From contig MEHQ01000605.1 of assembly GCA_008828725.1 (NCBI GenBank), positions 1,183,067-1,247,066 on the forward strand: 64,000 bases of DNA, given 5' to 3'. The DNA is from Saccharina japonica (Eukaryota > Sar > Phaeophyceae > Laminariales > Laminariaceae). The position numbers and the translations under genes were made by a program. Below the pieces are notes generated by a model. It was not told the origin of the DNA, searched no databases, and saw only the letters and a program-made list of their open reading frames with translations. This document shows positions 27,301 through 35,268 of the stretch, in pieces (the first letter of the stretch is position 1; every line of letters starts with the position of its first letter).

Positions 27301-28562
27301 ACCCTGTACCACAGCATGCCCACTGCAAAAATATAGATGTATCCCGATATTGGGTTCGTAGACACCATTGTGTTTCGGAATGGTACTTTGTTTAGAACCC
27401 TGTACCTTTGTGAGTATCCTGGGCCTTGGGCTGCATGCATGGTCAAAGTATATGCGAGCCATGCACAACAACGATTATGAGTAGTAAGTGGGAAGATACC
27501 GGCAGTGCTGATACGTGTACGCTGTTTCATTTGTAGGGACACTTCTCTCGAGATAGTTCATGCGCATATCATACGATAGGTTTAGGTCGGCTTGCCGGAA
27601 AACGGCGGGACTCTAACTCAGCAACAATTCAGAACACGTACACAGGTAGGTTGTATGTGGATTATGTCGTTCATTCGGCGTGTCAAAGCCAATGTAAAAC
27701 AAAAACCAGGACCCATGCCTGCTGCACGGCATTGAACACTCCAGAGGACCGCAGGGTCTCAAACTATTTTGTCCCGTTTTGTGTACACGAAACACGTTTC
27801 TAGCTGGCTTGAAGTGAGCGTCGTAGTCTTGAAGGACGCTCGATATTTCCTCTCGACCACATGTTCGTTCTGCGGTGCTTATATCGTGAGTATGGTCTAT
27901 TAACGATTCGGCCACCGTTTCATCGCATGGCCGACGTTACCCTCCGAGAGCTGACAAAAACAATATTTCACATACGAAAACAATCAAGTGGGAACGTTGA
28001 CTGTAGTAGGCGACCCGCGCTGATCGGAAAAAAAATGTTGTGCCCTTATAGGTATTCCCCGTCGCATGTTGTATATCCCCCGGTAACCCCACCCCACGCT
28101 ACCCCGCCCTGCTGCGCTCCAGTCCTTGTCGATGCCGCCAAACGGACTACCGTGACAGTCGAAGCGTCCGCCTTCGACGAGAGGACGTCTGGTTCTGGTT
28201 GCAGCCCGAACGGCTGCACGCCAGAGAACACCAGAGACAACAGTCTCGACGCCAACTCTCGCTGGTCGTGCAGGGGTCGCCTCGTGGATGGAAACGGAGC
28301 GTGCTGCATCGATTACCACTTCGACGAACCCCAAGACATCGTCAGCATGAACATTGCTTTCCACAGGGGGACGGACAGGACCCGTCTCCTCAACGTGTTC
28401 GACAACGGTGATTTCCACAGCCAGATTGAGTCCAGCGGTACGACGAACGGATTCGAGGGGTTCGACCTCACCTCCGACGAAACCGCCGACCTCACGCTTT
28501 GCCTCGACGACTCCAGGCCCGACACTGAGTTCCTGAGCATCACGGAGGTGTGTTCTCGGTAG
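3317..28562 (+). CDS. Secreted or surface LRR - EGF-like - discoidin-like protein, one exon per repeat
   Basis: A 23-24 exon gene read by eye. Coding exons: 3317-3371, 3750-3801, 5241-5318, 18 LRR exons from 6044 to 24631, 25002-25043, 25540-25598, 26372-26449 and 28123-28562. Leaving out the stop-bearing exon 8574-8642, the exons sum to 2028 bp, exactly 676 codons. Order of parts: hydrophobic signal peptide, Cys-containing N-cap, about 17 LRRs of 23-25 residues (pattern LxxNxLxxLPxxxFxxLxxLxxL), C-cap with NPGLQCVP, acidic/Pro linker, six-Cys EGF-like module, C-terminal discoidin-like domain. There is no transmembrane helix, kinase, ROCO or NB-ARC domain, so it is probably secreted or wall-attached. 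The repeat type is that of Slit, Toll and lamprey VLR ectodomains, which bind ligands. A recognition role is an inference. Missing or alternative exons are possible. Confidence 0.82.
3750..3801 (+). CDS. LRR gene exon 2: cysteine-bearing N-cap
   Basis: The acceptor is CTACAG after a pyrimidine-rich tract and the donor is CTGTGAGT. It enters in phase 1 and leaves in phase 2. It encodes LNACITDDACTPGANT followed by a split Leu codon. Two cysteines suit an LRR N-terminal cap. A read-through alternative starting at an ATG at 3677 is less likely, because phase and signal peptide fit the two-exon model. Confidence 0.7.
3990..4370. repeat. Tandem pair of hairpin-forming repeat units
   Basis: Two units of about 183 bp start with 'aacgagtata' near 4000 and 4190. 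Each unit is itself palindromic: a left arm with GTCRACMCACGCACCAGCACC pairs with a right arm GGTGCWGGTGCGYGTGTTGA, flanked by AT-rich complementary arms (AATTCAATTTGGAAAA against TTTTTCMAAATTGA). It lies in intron 2 of the LRR gene. Confidence 0.75.
4386..4581. mobile_element. MITE-like element, GCATGCTACGATAGAGG family, right part
   Basis: The copy ends in GCACCTCTATCGTAGCATGCGTC, the family terminus. It contains the internal blocks 'aaaatcgtcggtatttc' and 'gaggtatagagctc'. The left terminus is not recognisable and seems lost next to the hairpin repeats. It sits in intron 2 of the LRR gene. Confidence 0.6.
5241..5318 (+). CDS. LRR gene exon 3: end of N-cap and first repeat
   Basis: A 78-bp phase 2-2 exon between TATCTAG and TTGTGAGT. 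It encodes CRITDEDVPDIVACLDTIG followed by RGTIESL. Joined to exon 2 it gives a TLCRITDEDV stretch, placing further cysteines in the cap. The IESL end runs into the first canonical LRR at 6044. Confidence 0.7.
6044..6115 (+). CDS. LRR exon, 72 bp
   Basis: Acceptor TTCCAG, donor GTGAGT, phase 2-2. Encodes ILFNNQLTTLPLDFF then NDLGALLR. The final consensus Leu is replaced by a split Val codon. Confidence 0.8.
6898..6966 (+). CDS. LRR exon, 69 bp
   Basis: Acceptor CCACAG, donor GTAAGC, phase 2-2. Encodes NFERNDLILQPGNFIGASA followed by LEIL. It belongs to the 'x-A/T-x-AL' subtype that lacks the GL dipeptide, and is one codon shorter than the standard repeat. Confidence 0.78.
7584..7655 (+). CDS. 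LRR exon, 72 bp
   Basis: Acceptor GTGCAG, donor GTGAGT, phase 2-2. Encodes ELRDNGMESLPPGVFEGL then TSLHEL, a near-consensus repeat. Confidence 0.85.
8574..8642 (+). pseudogene. LRR exon with in-frame stop, 69 bp
   Basis: Acceptor CCTCAG, donor GTAAGC, phase 2-2, same 69-bp length as the exon at 6898. It encodes SLSSNLLNLEPGSFRGATS, then TAG, then DTL. The stop falls where the sister exon has a conserved Leu (TTG), so a single T-to-A change would create it. Splice sites remain intact, and skipping the exon keeps the frame. It may be a dead cassette or a regulated poison exon. Confidence 0.7.
9280..9485 (-). repeat. Dispersed repeat shared with 37.5-37.7 and 43.9-44.15 kb
   Basis: Read on the - strand it carries CTCAGATCCGGGGTCAC-like and TCGTCGACTxGCGTCGGACTC-like blocks and a pyrimidine tract, in the same order as the other two copies. 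It lies in an LRR-gene intron, inverted relative to the others. Confidence 0.6.
9665..9736 (+). CDS. LRR exon, 72 bp
   Basis: Acceptor GCTTTAG, donor GTGAGT, phase 2-2. Encodes DLTFNRMDVLPAGAFEGL then ATVRSL. Confidence 0.83.
11397..11468 (+). CDS. LRR exon, 72 bp
   Basis: Acceptor AATCAG, donor GTAAGT, phase 2-2. Encodes SLRRNDLTTLEPGTFLDT then PALEIL, the 'TPAL' subtype. Confidence 0.83.
12109..12183 (+). CDS. LRR exon, 75 bp
   Basis: Acceptor ATGCAG, donor GTGAGT, phase 2-2. Encodes DLDGNEFTTLSAEMFDGL then GGSLLVL, with one extra codon in the loop before the final leucines. Confidence 0.82.
12330..13015. repeat. Degenerate GGGTA-rich repeats in an LRR-gene intron
   Basis: Several diverged copies of words such as 'tgtacccttacccgca' (near 12523 and 12598) and 'ctcccgggtatggctttg' or 'ccgggtatggttttgaaag' (near 12852 and 12927) recur here. 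The repeats are too degraded to define a unit. No LRR exon is visible between 12183 and 14121. Confidence 0.4.
14121..14192 (+). CDS. LRR exon, 72 bp
   Basis: Acceptor GGAATAG, donor GTGAGT, phase 2-2. Encodes NLVSNDLVTLPADVFEGM then VVLTTL. Confidence 0.83.
14928..14999 (+). CDS. LRR exon, 72 bp
   Basis: Acceptor TTTGCAG, donor GTAAGT, phase 2-2. Encodes GLHFNDLAVLPAGIFDGL then PSLQSL. Confidence 0.85.
15492..15652. repeat. Tandem duplication, 77-bp period
   Basis: Two adjacent copies carry 'accattgtttcacagctygt' and 'tcattcaatgtgtatatg' (15504-15568 and 15581-15645). They differ by a handful of bases. The second copy ends about 35 bp before the acceptor of the exon at 15688, so it has pushed extra sequence into the 3' end of that intron. 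Confidence 0.85.
15688..15759 (+). CDS. LRR exon, 72 bp
   Basis: Acceptor GTTCAG, donor GTGAGT, phase 2-2. Encodes DIRQNGISSLPTGIFAQL then ASLLEL. Confidence 0.84.
16850..16921 (+). CDS. LRR exon, 72 bp
   Basis: Acceptor GTGCCAG, donor GTGAGC, phase 2-2. Encodes DLENNEFVTLPADTFDGL then ANLRSL. Confidence 0.84.
17547..17618 (+). CDS. LRR exon, 72 bp
   Basis: Acceptor ACCCAG, donor GTAAGT, phase 2-2. Encodes SLNGIGFETLPAEIFRST then PALQEL, the 'TPAL' subtype. Confidence 0.83.
18402..18473 (+). CDS. LRR exon, 72 bp
   Basis: Acceptor CGTTAG, donor GTGAGT, phase 2-2. Encodes FLARNELNTLPSDLFNGL then EDLQNL. Confidence 0.84.
19216..19287 (+). CDS. LRR exon, 72 bp
   Basis: Acceptor ACACAG, donor GTGAGT, phase 2-2. 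Encodes FLERNALSALPAAIFHGT then PALSRL, the 'TPAL' subtype. Confidence 0.83.
20765..20836 (+). CDS. LRR exon, 72 bp
   Basis: Acceptor AAACAG, donor GTGAGG, phase 2-2. Encodes HLDENPIAALPEGLFVNA then LDLFEL. The GL dipeptide is replaced by NA. Confidence 0.8.
21659..21730 (+). CDS. LRR exon, 72 bp
   Basis: Acceptor GATCAG, donor GTGAGT, phase 2-2. Encodes RIPDMELTALPADLFKGL then TSMDHL. The consensus Asn after the second Leu position is Met here. Confidence 0.83.
22324..22395 (+). CDS. LRR exon, 72 bp
   Basis: Acceptor ACGCAG, donor GTGAGT, phase 2-2. Encodes VIANNDITTLPTGIFDDM then SSLTRL. Confidence 0.84.
22396..24559 (+). other. Longest intron between LRR exons
   Basis: This 2.2-kb interval is about twice the usual spacing and could hide a lost or diverged repeat. 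I found no phase 2-2 exon with the LxxNxLxxLP pattern in it and no recognisable transposon. Confidence 0.45.
24560..24631 (+). CDS. LRR exon, 72 bp (last full repeat)
   Basis: Acceptor AACCAG, donor GTAAGT, phase 2-2. Encodes FIDQNQLTTLPAGLFDGL then QSLELL, the closest of all to the consensus. Confidence 0.85.
25002..25043 (+). CDS. LRR gene exon: LRR C-cap
   Basis: A 42-bp phase 2-2 exon between TGTGCAG and GTGAGA encoding WLSRNPGLQCVPA. The NPxxCxP pattern is typical of the start of LRR C-terminal caps. The split Leu codon from 24631 is completed here. Confidence 0.72.
25094..25162 (+). pseudogene. Possible decayed LRR exon
   Basis: The frame reads LFLVYNSRLLLRVADNIFNL then SEL, matching the LRR spacing with a short core, and ends CT|GTATGT in phase 2. 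The acceptor (CTCGAG) is poor. It lies after the C-cap exon, out of order for a working repeat, so I read it as a relic of exon duplication. Confidence 0.3.
25540..25598 (+). CDS. LRR gene exon: Ser/Pro/Asp-rich linker
   Basis: A 59-bp exon between CTGCAG and GTAAGC, phase 2 in and phase 1 out. It encodes PDSTDASPTPDDFDAPPLC. Its final Cys is the first of six in the EGF-like module completed by the next exon. Confidence 0.65.
26372..26449 (+). CDS. LRR gene exon: EGF-like module
   Basis: A 78-bp phase 1-1 exon between GCGCAG and GTGCGT. Cysteine spacing is C-x5-C-x6-C-x-C-x8-C, with CECQAGEEGYSC at the end. Together with the Cys of the previous exon this makes six cysteines in EGF-like order. 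Phase 1-1 is usual for EGF exons. Confidence 0.72.
28123..28562 (+). CDS. LRR gene last exon: discoidin / CBM32-like domain
   Basis: The acceptor is GCTCCAG, entry is in phase 1, and the stop is TAG at 28560-28562. The domain has the landmarks of F5/8 type C folds: DNSLDANSRWSC near residue 35 of the exon, a DEPQDIVSMNIAFHRG strand, NVFDNGDF, SSGTTNGFEGFDL, and LSITEVC at the end. Extra Cys pairs (GCSPNGC, ACC) suggest extracellular disulfides. Relatives bind carbohydrates, including alginate-type polymers; that ligand is an inference. Confidence 0.78.
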
Positions 28563-28684
28563 AAAACAATTAATGTGTAGTCTCGTCCATCCGTGGGGGT
28601 TGAATCTTACGGCTAAATATTTTATGACCGGTTGATCTCCTCTAGCGAGCAGCGTCTACAGTAGATTATTTGGTTTAGGCTTAT

Positions 28685-28765
28685 TGAATACAAATACTGG
28701 TCGGGGTTTCCGCGAAAATAACCTAATATAAGTGTTGGTCGGAGTTTCTGCGAAAACCATATCTT
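28685..28765. repeat. Short tandem duplication, about 45-bp period
   Basis: The words 'ctggtcggggtttccgcgaaaa' and 'ttggtcggagtttctgcgaaaa' (near 28698 and 28735) with similar flanks form two diverged copies just after the LRR gene stop. Confidence 0.6.
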
Positions 28766-29718
28766 CGAACTCGTACTTCGGGTGATACATCGAGCGCATC
28801 CTGTGAAGCCCTCGAAACGTGAGGCACCCCTGCTACCGTGGCATTGCTCTTATTCCAATGATTTGTGCAAACCCCACACTAGTCTGTAATTTAATTGAGC
28901 CTCTCATTATTTTGAATATAGAAGCCTGAGCTATATAACATATTACTAGAATAGGTAGATATTTTGCCATTGCGCGACGGGCTACAGCTCTGGTTATGGC
29001 AGAGTCTGAAGCACGACAGCAGCCCATACACATGCCGGTCGGCAACATGTTTTGAGCTTTCAACATCAGGACACTAGCGGGATTTTGCAACGCTTCCAAC
29101 CCAAGCATATCTCTGCTGCTGCAAAAATATTCAACACAGCACAAGGTAGTGCTTCGCTTTAAATGGCGACGGACAAAATGTACGGTCAGGCACAAAATGA
29201 CAAGATCCTGTTTTTGACACGTTTTGTCATGCCGCGGGGCTACACGTAACGGCCGAGGACGCCTTAGGTGAACGGTGTTGCAGTGATGGAATACACTGGT
29301 ATACTTGCGTGTATATTGCAAGCTATGTACACGCATTTGATTTTCGACAGTAGTGATCGGTCCCCCGAATATCACGTTTCCCCCGAGCAACAGTTGTATG
29401 TGGTATCGCCGCGTGTCTCACAAACAACACTAACGACCTTCTGCCTTATTCGCTACGGGATCGAGTTATCGGGCATGACCGGGCGTCGAAACACTGACCG
29501 TCATTGTTTGTGTCGGATGCCTTGATCTCCGCGCCCCAACGTCCAGGTGCAATTCTTGGTCATGTAAGGTGCACTTCGCCGCTTCGCCGGCCCGACATTC
29601 TTCAACCGGGCAAGGGGCATGCTATGAAATCTACTGTGTGGTTGCTCTTTTTTGTTTCGTACACCTACGTATTGTAAACCATTTTTATTATTGGGGAGCG
29701 AAAAATACGCCCGGACTG

Positions 29719-29818
29719 TATGCCACGTAGACTCCGACCGTCCGATTTGCCGCGAGATAGGTCTCAGGTATGCCACGTAGAACGCGGCCGTCCGACTCGC
29801 CGCGCGATAGGGCTCAGG
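29719..29818. repeat. Tandem duplication, 50-bp period
   Basis: Two copies begin 'tatgccacgtaga' at 29719 and 29769 and end 'atagggctcagg' or 'ataggtctcagg'. They differ at about six positions. Confidence 0.8.
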
Positions 29819-32800
29819 TTGTATTGATCGGTGTTGTAAGCTGTACACACAGTGATATATCCCGGTCCTCTCGCGATGAAGAAGGCCTGGTCATATACGA
29901 CACCACACTTTTCTACCGCCGTTTGGCGTGAATATTAAGTGCCCGGAGTTTGTGATTGGTCGGAGTGTGATCGACAGTATCGTGGGTTGTCTTGTGTGGG
30001 CGCTGCACCTTTGTTATCTATATGCTTTCATGCTGATATTCGTTGATGTTGATAAGACGACACGTTCTGCGAGGGGAGGTCGTGGAAATAAAATGTAAGG
30101 TTAGACAACTGTTCTTGTGATCATGGGTTAAGGCCTACTGTAGCTTGGAAACCCTAATTGAGGAACGTTCGCAACGCCTCCAACTGTGTCGAACGTACAC
30201 CTTTTGATACATACATATCGGAAATTGAGCAAAGGCCTTGCCATTCAAATGTATTTGGTTCGACAAGTACAAGAGCTTGTACTTGGTCTTGATTGGTGTT
30301 TGACATGTAACATCAAACAGATGGAGGGTGATCGTACGCCGGTGCCGGGATAATCTGATAATTCTGTCAAGCCCACACCTTCCGACAAACGGCCGCCACC
30401 GAAACTAATGCGGAATATTTGCAATCACTACCCGGCTTGAACATTATAGCTATGGCACGGAGCAACAAGCTCTTTATGGGGCCTATGCCGCTTTTTGATG
30501 CTATAATTGTGTGTAGGTAACACGAAACGTTGATTGCAAAAATATAGCAGGGCTCTTCGCGAACGTTGATCAAAACTCTATAGCTAGTGCCGTCTGCGGA
30601 GGCTGGTGTCAAAGTGATGATATCCTAATTCCTGATGTCTGCTGGAGACGTCGGCATCCGACCGTGCCGGATACTCTTATTTCGAGCAGACGTAGCAAGT
30701 ATAACCAAGTGACAGCCACATCCAAGAATCACCTGCGGCAACTCTTTTTGAGGCGTCATTTCGAGGGACTGTTTGCTTGTACTCCGTCCTTGGGCTGTGC
30801 CTGTGATATCACATTGAACAAGAAAGGAGATCAATCATGACCGCAACAGCCTCGTGGGGTCTTGGAGCATGAAGTCACGTATACACTGTTTACCAAATTA
30901 AACACATGTATTCAACACGTGCGATAACAAAAGTGCATATTTTTGTGGCTTGCGGGCGTATTCAGATAACAACCAACTATATTTGGGATGATATTCGTGT
31001 ATCTACAATACGTGTGCTGTATCACTCGTCGGCGTGCCCTTTGACAATTTATTACAACAAAGTGTTTTTGGTGATGTGTTAATCCAATCCAGCCAGGAAC
31101 ACCGTAAAACACAGGTCCACCCCTGCGGTATCCTGTGTTTCTACCCGCGTTCGCGTAGCGCCTTGTCTCGAGCGTGTTGGCGACGTACGTGAAACGCACG
31201 ATTTCCCCCGTGGATACGGATACTTAATCATGGTGGTGGAAGAGCATTACAAAGATACTCCGGGCATCGCAACACTTATCCCCCAGCCTATCTATCCGCT
31301 CTAACTGCAATGGTCGTATATCATCTGCCGTATATCCTCCTGTTTCGCGCCCCGACGTTGATCAGTGTCGCTCAACGCCATGCTTGTGCTTACAAATCAG
31401 CAACGAAATTCGGTGGAAGAGGTCGATTGCTCAGGGGCTATGAACGCAGTCGATGGACATTGTTTGTCCGGCCACTCATAGCAGGGCACGGAGCTGATAC
31501 GAGGGCATACCCTCAGGGCCAACCTTTTGTAAAAACAAGTCGCATTATTGCCGAATACAACATCAGGCTGTAAGCCGTGTTCGCAGCAGTGGTTAATGGA
31601 CCTATGCCTTGTTTAAATTACACGCACCGAGCGCTTCTGCCCCTTTTCAGTACTTTCCCCGTAGACAGCCCTTCGCATATATAGCTAACCGCCACGATCA
31701 CTTCAATATTGATAGATTGCTTTGGAACCTGCTAGGTTGCGTGGTTGGACGGATCGTGCCCCCCACTTTCGCTTTCCATCAACCTTCCAATACATCTAAA
31801 CCTCGTCCGCAGCTGGAGCCGTGCACAACGATTGATTATTTAGAGTCCTGATAACGTAATATTAGCTCTTCTTTTCCGAAACCAGAGACACGGTGCAACC
31901 ATGTGCATTGCCCCCCCAGCATGCTGAAATTAGGCAGAGGAAAAGCGGATTACCGCGTTGCGAACAGTTCGAATCACACTGCTACCCTGGTCTGCCTAGC
32001 GCTAGCAGCCGGAGTGACACTGCAGCCGGGGTAACGCTACAAGCATGCACACAAAGGGTACTTCATATTTAAAGGAAGCATTGTCGACACACGTTCACGA
32101 CCAAGGGTATCCGCCACCATTTCCGATGAGCTGCCGATCTTTTGTGCCAGCCCCTTTTCTACGGTACTCCAACAACACTGAGGGGTATAGTAACGCTTCA
32201 CCCAAGACGCGGTTTGGCAGGGGTAGGATCCCTGGAAGACATTTACACGCTCTCCACTTCGAAAACGTCTTGCATGCACCAAAAACACTGGGTTTGATAA
32301 CGTCTACGCGTGAGGACAACGTCAAACAACCGGCTATATACCGTCAAAGGTTTTACCACATTGATGGCATTCCAACTATATACGTCGTAGTGTACTCCAT
32401 TTACTGGGTTCATGAGTCCCATCAGTCCCACAAGTTCCAGCGAGGCAGGCGCATGCGTGTCGAGTATGTCTCATTACCGTGCGTGGAGGTATTTCCTATG
32501 ACTAGCATCACCAACAGTAGTACATATATAGGGTGTTAACACACGCCACCAAAGTGTCAGAGTAATGTGTTGTCTCCGGTGCGCGAACCACGCCCGCTTG
32601 TGCCCAATGCGTTGGGGCTCGTGGTTGGTTCACTGGTAAATGCTCGATTGCTCCAATGAGGCCGGGCCGATGCACGCATTATGTGCGCAAATGTCAGCCA
32701 ACAGATTGGCGTCCCTCCTTAACAATGTTTGGATGCAATCGATCGTGGGGCATCATCTCTTTCCATTTCATTATTAGCACCTGGAAACCTTAGCATGCGA

Positions 32801-33523
32801 AGCTATCCGTTTCTGGCGTTCTCTTGTTTGGCTGCGGAAAAGGGTGTGATGCGCGGATAAATGAAGCGTGTTTCGGTAGAAGTCGTATTGTATCACTGAA
32901 GGGGCTCCTCATTCAAATGACTTTCTATCCGACATTTATACATCTACAGTTCGTGGTTAATTCGTAGCCAACCGGGATCGTATATCAATCGCAGGTTACC
33001 GTTTGGCTCATATCAGGTTGTGTAGCTGACGCACAGAGCTCTTCAAGTTATAATCCTCATAATCTACATGTGGATGCTGGTCCTTTGAACCTAGGACGTG
33101 TCAAAGAATGTCGCGTTGTAGTGAAGCGTTGAGTGCACGGCAGTGGGATCTTCTTCAGATACTCACCAATAATGTTGGCCGCAACATCGGTTCATTTGTG
33201 ATATCTAAATTGTGCCAAATCGACTCTGCCATTTGGGGAAGGGTCGAGGGACAACTGGCCACAAATGACAGCACCCTATCCTAGTGAGCGTGCGGTTTAA
33301 GCATGGTAGTTCGGTGATCCTTCATTGAGTCATTTGGACTACGATGTTGTGGTTCGGGTTTGAACGCCCGTTTGCGTGGCCGACTTAAGCGTGTCGGGTA
33401 GGGTTCACTATCAGCGTGAAGCGGCTGGCCCAAGCGAATTTTTAACATCGTACACGACAAACGTCTACGATACGTCCGGCTGAGTTACGTTGGGTATACG
33501 TTCTGTTTTTTTCGTTTCATGGA

Positions 33524-33560
33524 CGCATGCTACGCTAGAGGTGGGCTCTAGTCGTTTTCT
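33524..33560. mobile_element. Isolated terminus of the GCATGCTACGATAGAGG family
   Basis: GACGCATGCTACGCTAGAGG is a good match to the family end. No partner end is seen downstream; the duplicated block begins about 100 bp further on, so the element may have been cut by the rearrangement. Confidence 0.45.
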
Positions 33561-33960
33561 GGCGCTTCCCTGGAACGGGTGTAAGCGCCGTCCAACTTAC
33601 GGAGCCGAGGGAATAAGCTGAGTTCAAACTAGAATGAGATCGCACATGGCAACCGAATCAGTGATTTGCAAGTATACTCAAGTTGGGCTAGGGTTATCTT
33701 CGTGTTTGCGCGCTGCGCACCGAACCGCGATCCTATCCGAACAGAAAGCCGGGCGATGGCTACATGATGCCTCGGGAAAATCAATACGGTGTTCACGTCA
33801 GCATGGGCATGCGGAGGTCGCACTTGTAGTGCGTTTAACCCATGCTACTCTTCCTATTGCCGAAACACCATCGAGATGCTGGTAGCATGTTTTCGTTTGC
33901 ATTGTTTGTCAGTTGTTCTTCGGGTTTTACGCCTCCCCCCCTTGCCTATGGTTGCCGCAG

Positions 33961-33992
33961 GTCTCAACGCCTGCATCACAGACGACTTTTGA
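33961..33992 (+). pseudogene. Copy of LRR gene exon 2, truncated
   Basis: After a GCCGCAG acceptor the frame reads LNACITDDF and then stops (TGA). The original continues with DDACTPGANT. The donor region is lost. Confidence 0.7.
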
Positions 33993-34070
33993 GTAGTAAA
34001 GACGAATGTAACGTCTTGTAGGTGCTACAGGGACGGTGATTCCGAAGTGTTTTCGTACGTCTGTACTCAA

Positions 34071-34125
34071 CATAGGCCGTGTCCACCACAAGAAGTAGAG
34101 GTCCTAGGGGGTTGGTAAGCCGCAT
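34071..34125 (-). pseudogene. Copy of the LRR gene signal-peptide exon with dead donor
   Basis: The frame encodes MRLTNPLGPLLLVVDTAY, with two substitutions from the original. The donor dinucleotide GT is now TT (TATG|TTGAGT). Exon 2's copy lies downstream but in the opposite orientation, so the pair cannot be spliced. Confidence 0.75.
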
Positions 34126-35083
34126 GGTGCGCGGTTTGGCCTTTTCGATTGGTTCCTGAATCGATTTTGAGGATGGAACGACAGAGTAAAGCCGCCGCAA
34201 GTTGGACATACCACTTACATGTTTATTTCGCCGACTGTGGTGTGACAACGAGTGCCAGTGGTCAATCCGTACGTTACAGAATACAAAGTCGTACCCAGTA
34301 TCGCTTCGCTGAGTCCCATTCATTGTCATCTCATGCTTACGTACGCCGGCCATAAATCATGTTGACAACGCTTAAGGTATATACTGCTACCGTACCCGTG
34401 ATGGCAAGTGGCAAACCGGCTTGGCCTCGCGCTCCTGCAGAAAAGGGCCTTACCTAGTTTGCAGCGGACGCCTAGCCAGGAACTTACATCGATTTGTTTT
34501 AATTATCAATACGACCCTGTATTTTGCATTACCTTGCAGTAGATGATGTGTGCTCCTTACAATATTTGATGTCTCGAAGTTCGTGTCAACACAGGGAATG
34601 CAGCAAAGACCTTCTGGTCAGTATTTCAGCAATCGAATTTCACGCAAGATGTAACTGAACGGGTTTACTGTAATATTTATCTGATGCACCTACACCCTTA
34701 GAGAATATATACAAGTATCATTACACACGCGCAATCACATACACACATGCACATGCACACACAGTAGTGTACGCATTCAACTACGCATACACAAAAATAC
34801 AAATACCACATGCATCTACCCATACACATATACACGTGCACATGCAATCACGAAATAGGTTGGATACGAAGTATTACTGTGGGTTAGTGCTGTAGGCACG
34901 ACAAAAGTCTGTGCTAAAGGATTTTTGCAGCGTCTGGCTTCCAAATACTGAAGTCCCTGAACAAAGAGCTGAAGAACACAGAAACCATGAGGTATCCTTG
35001 TATGAATACAGCATCATCGATTGTTCTCTTGTCAATATAACGATCAATAGACTTCACTCAAAAGTCATATTACGGGGGACTGG

Positions 35084-35162
35084 TAGTAAATAGGACCAAA
35101 TATGGTTTGTAAAAGTAGGTAAATATGTAGGTTTTTGTGTAAACCGTAGGTCCTATTTACTA
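35084..35162. mobile_element. 83-bp miniature inverted-repeat element, copy 1
   Basis: The ends read AGTAAATAGGACC and GGTCCTATTTACT. The interior shares 'gtaaatatgtaggtttttgtgt' with the copy at 37847. Extra AGTGTTTACTAG words follow directly. Confidence 0.75.
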
Positions 35163-35268
35163 GTGTTTACTAGCATTACTAGTGTTTACTATGGTCCTTC
35201 CCCGGAATAGTGAAAAGGGAATAATGGCCGTACAGGTTATGTGGTACACCTACACGTACACGGGACAC

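Larger units (their letters stand above)
28563..33523. other. Gene-poor interval downstream of the LRR gene
   Basis: I recognise no coding exon. The open frame at 32045-32539 (164 codons) has no motif I know and atypical composition. Short tandem duplications occur at 28.69-28.76 and 29.72-29.82 kb. A weak LRR-like word (NNTNDLLP on the + strand near 29426) could be a relic. Confidence 0.45.
33630..35050. repeat. Rearranged duplicate of the LRR gene 5' region
   Basis: 33630-34000 copies 3424-3801 in direct orientation, whereas 34020-35050 copies 2385-3420 inverted. The segment containing exon 2 is therefore flipped relative to the segment containing exon 1. Both copied exons are damaged (see the pseudogene entries). 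Confidence 0.8.

Noticed and set aside
27984-28418. 144-codon open frame on the - strand
   Set aside because: It is antisense to the discoidin-like exon, whose family landmarks and splice phase are on the + strand.
31540-31575. Possible exon end 'RIIAEYNIRL' followed by CT|GTAAGC
   Set aside because: The donor resembles the LRR exons, but there is no acceptor in phase and no LxxNxLxxLP core upstream.
32045-32539. 164-codon + frame with a retroelement-like word (ENVLHAP)
   Set aside because: Nothing else of a Copia or Gypsy polyprotein (protease, integrase or reverse-transcriptase motifs) is present around it.
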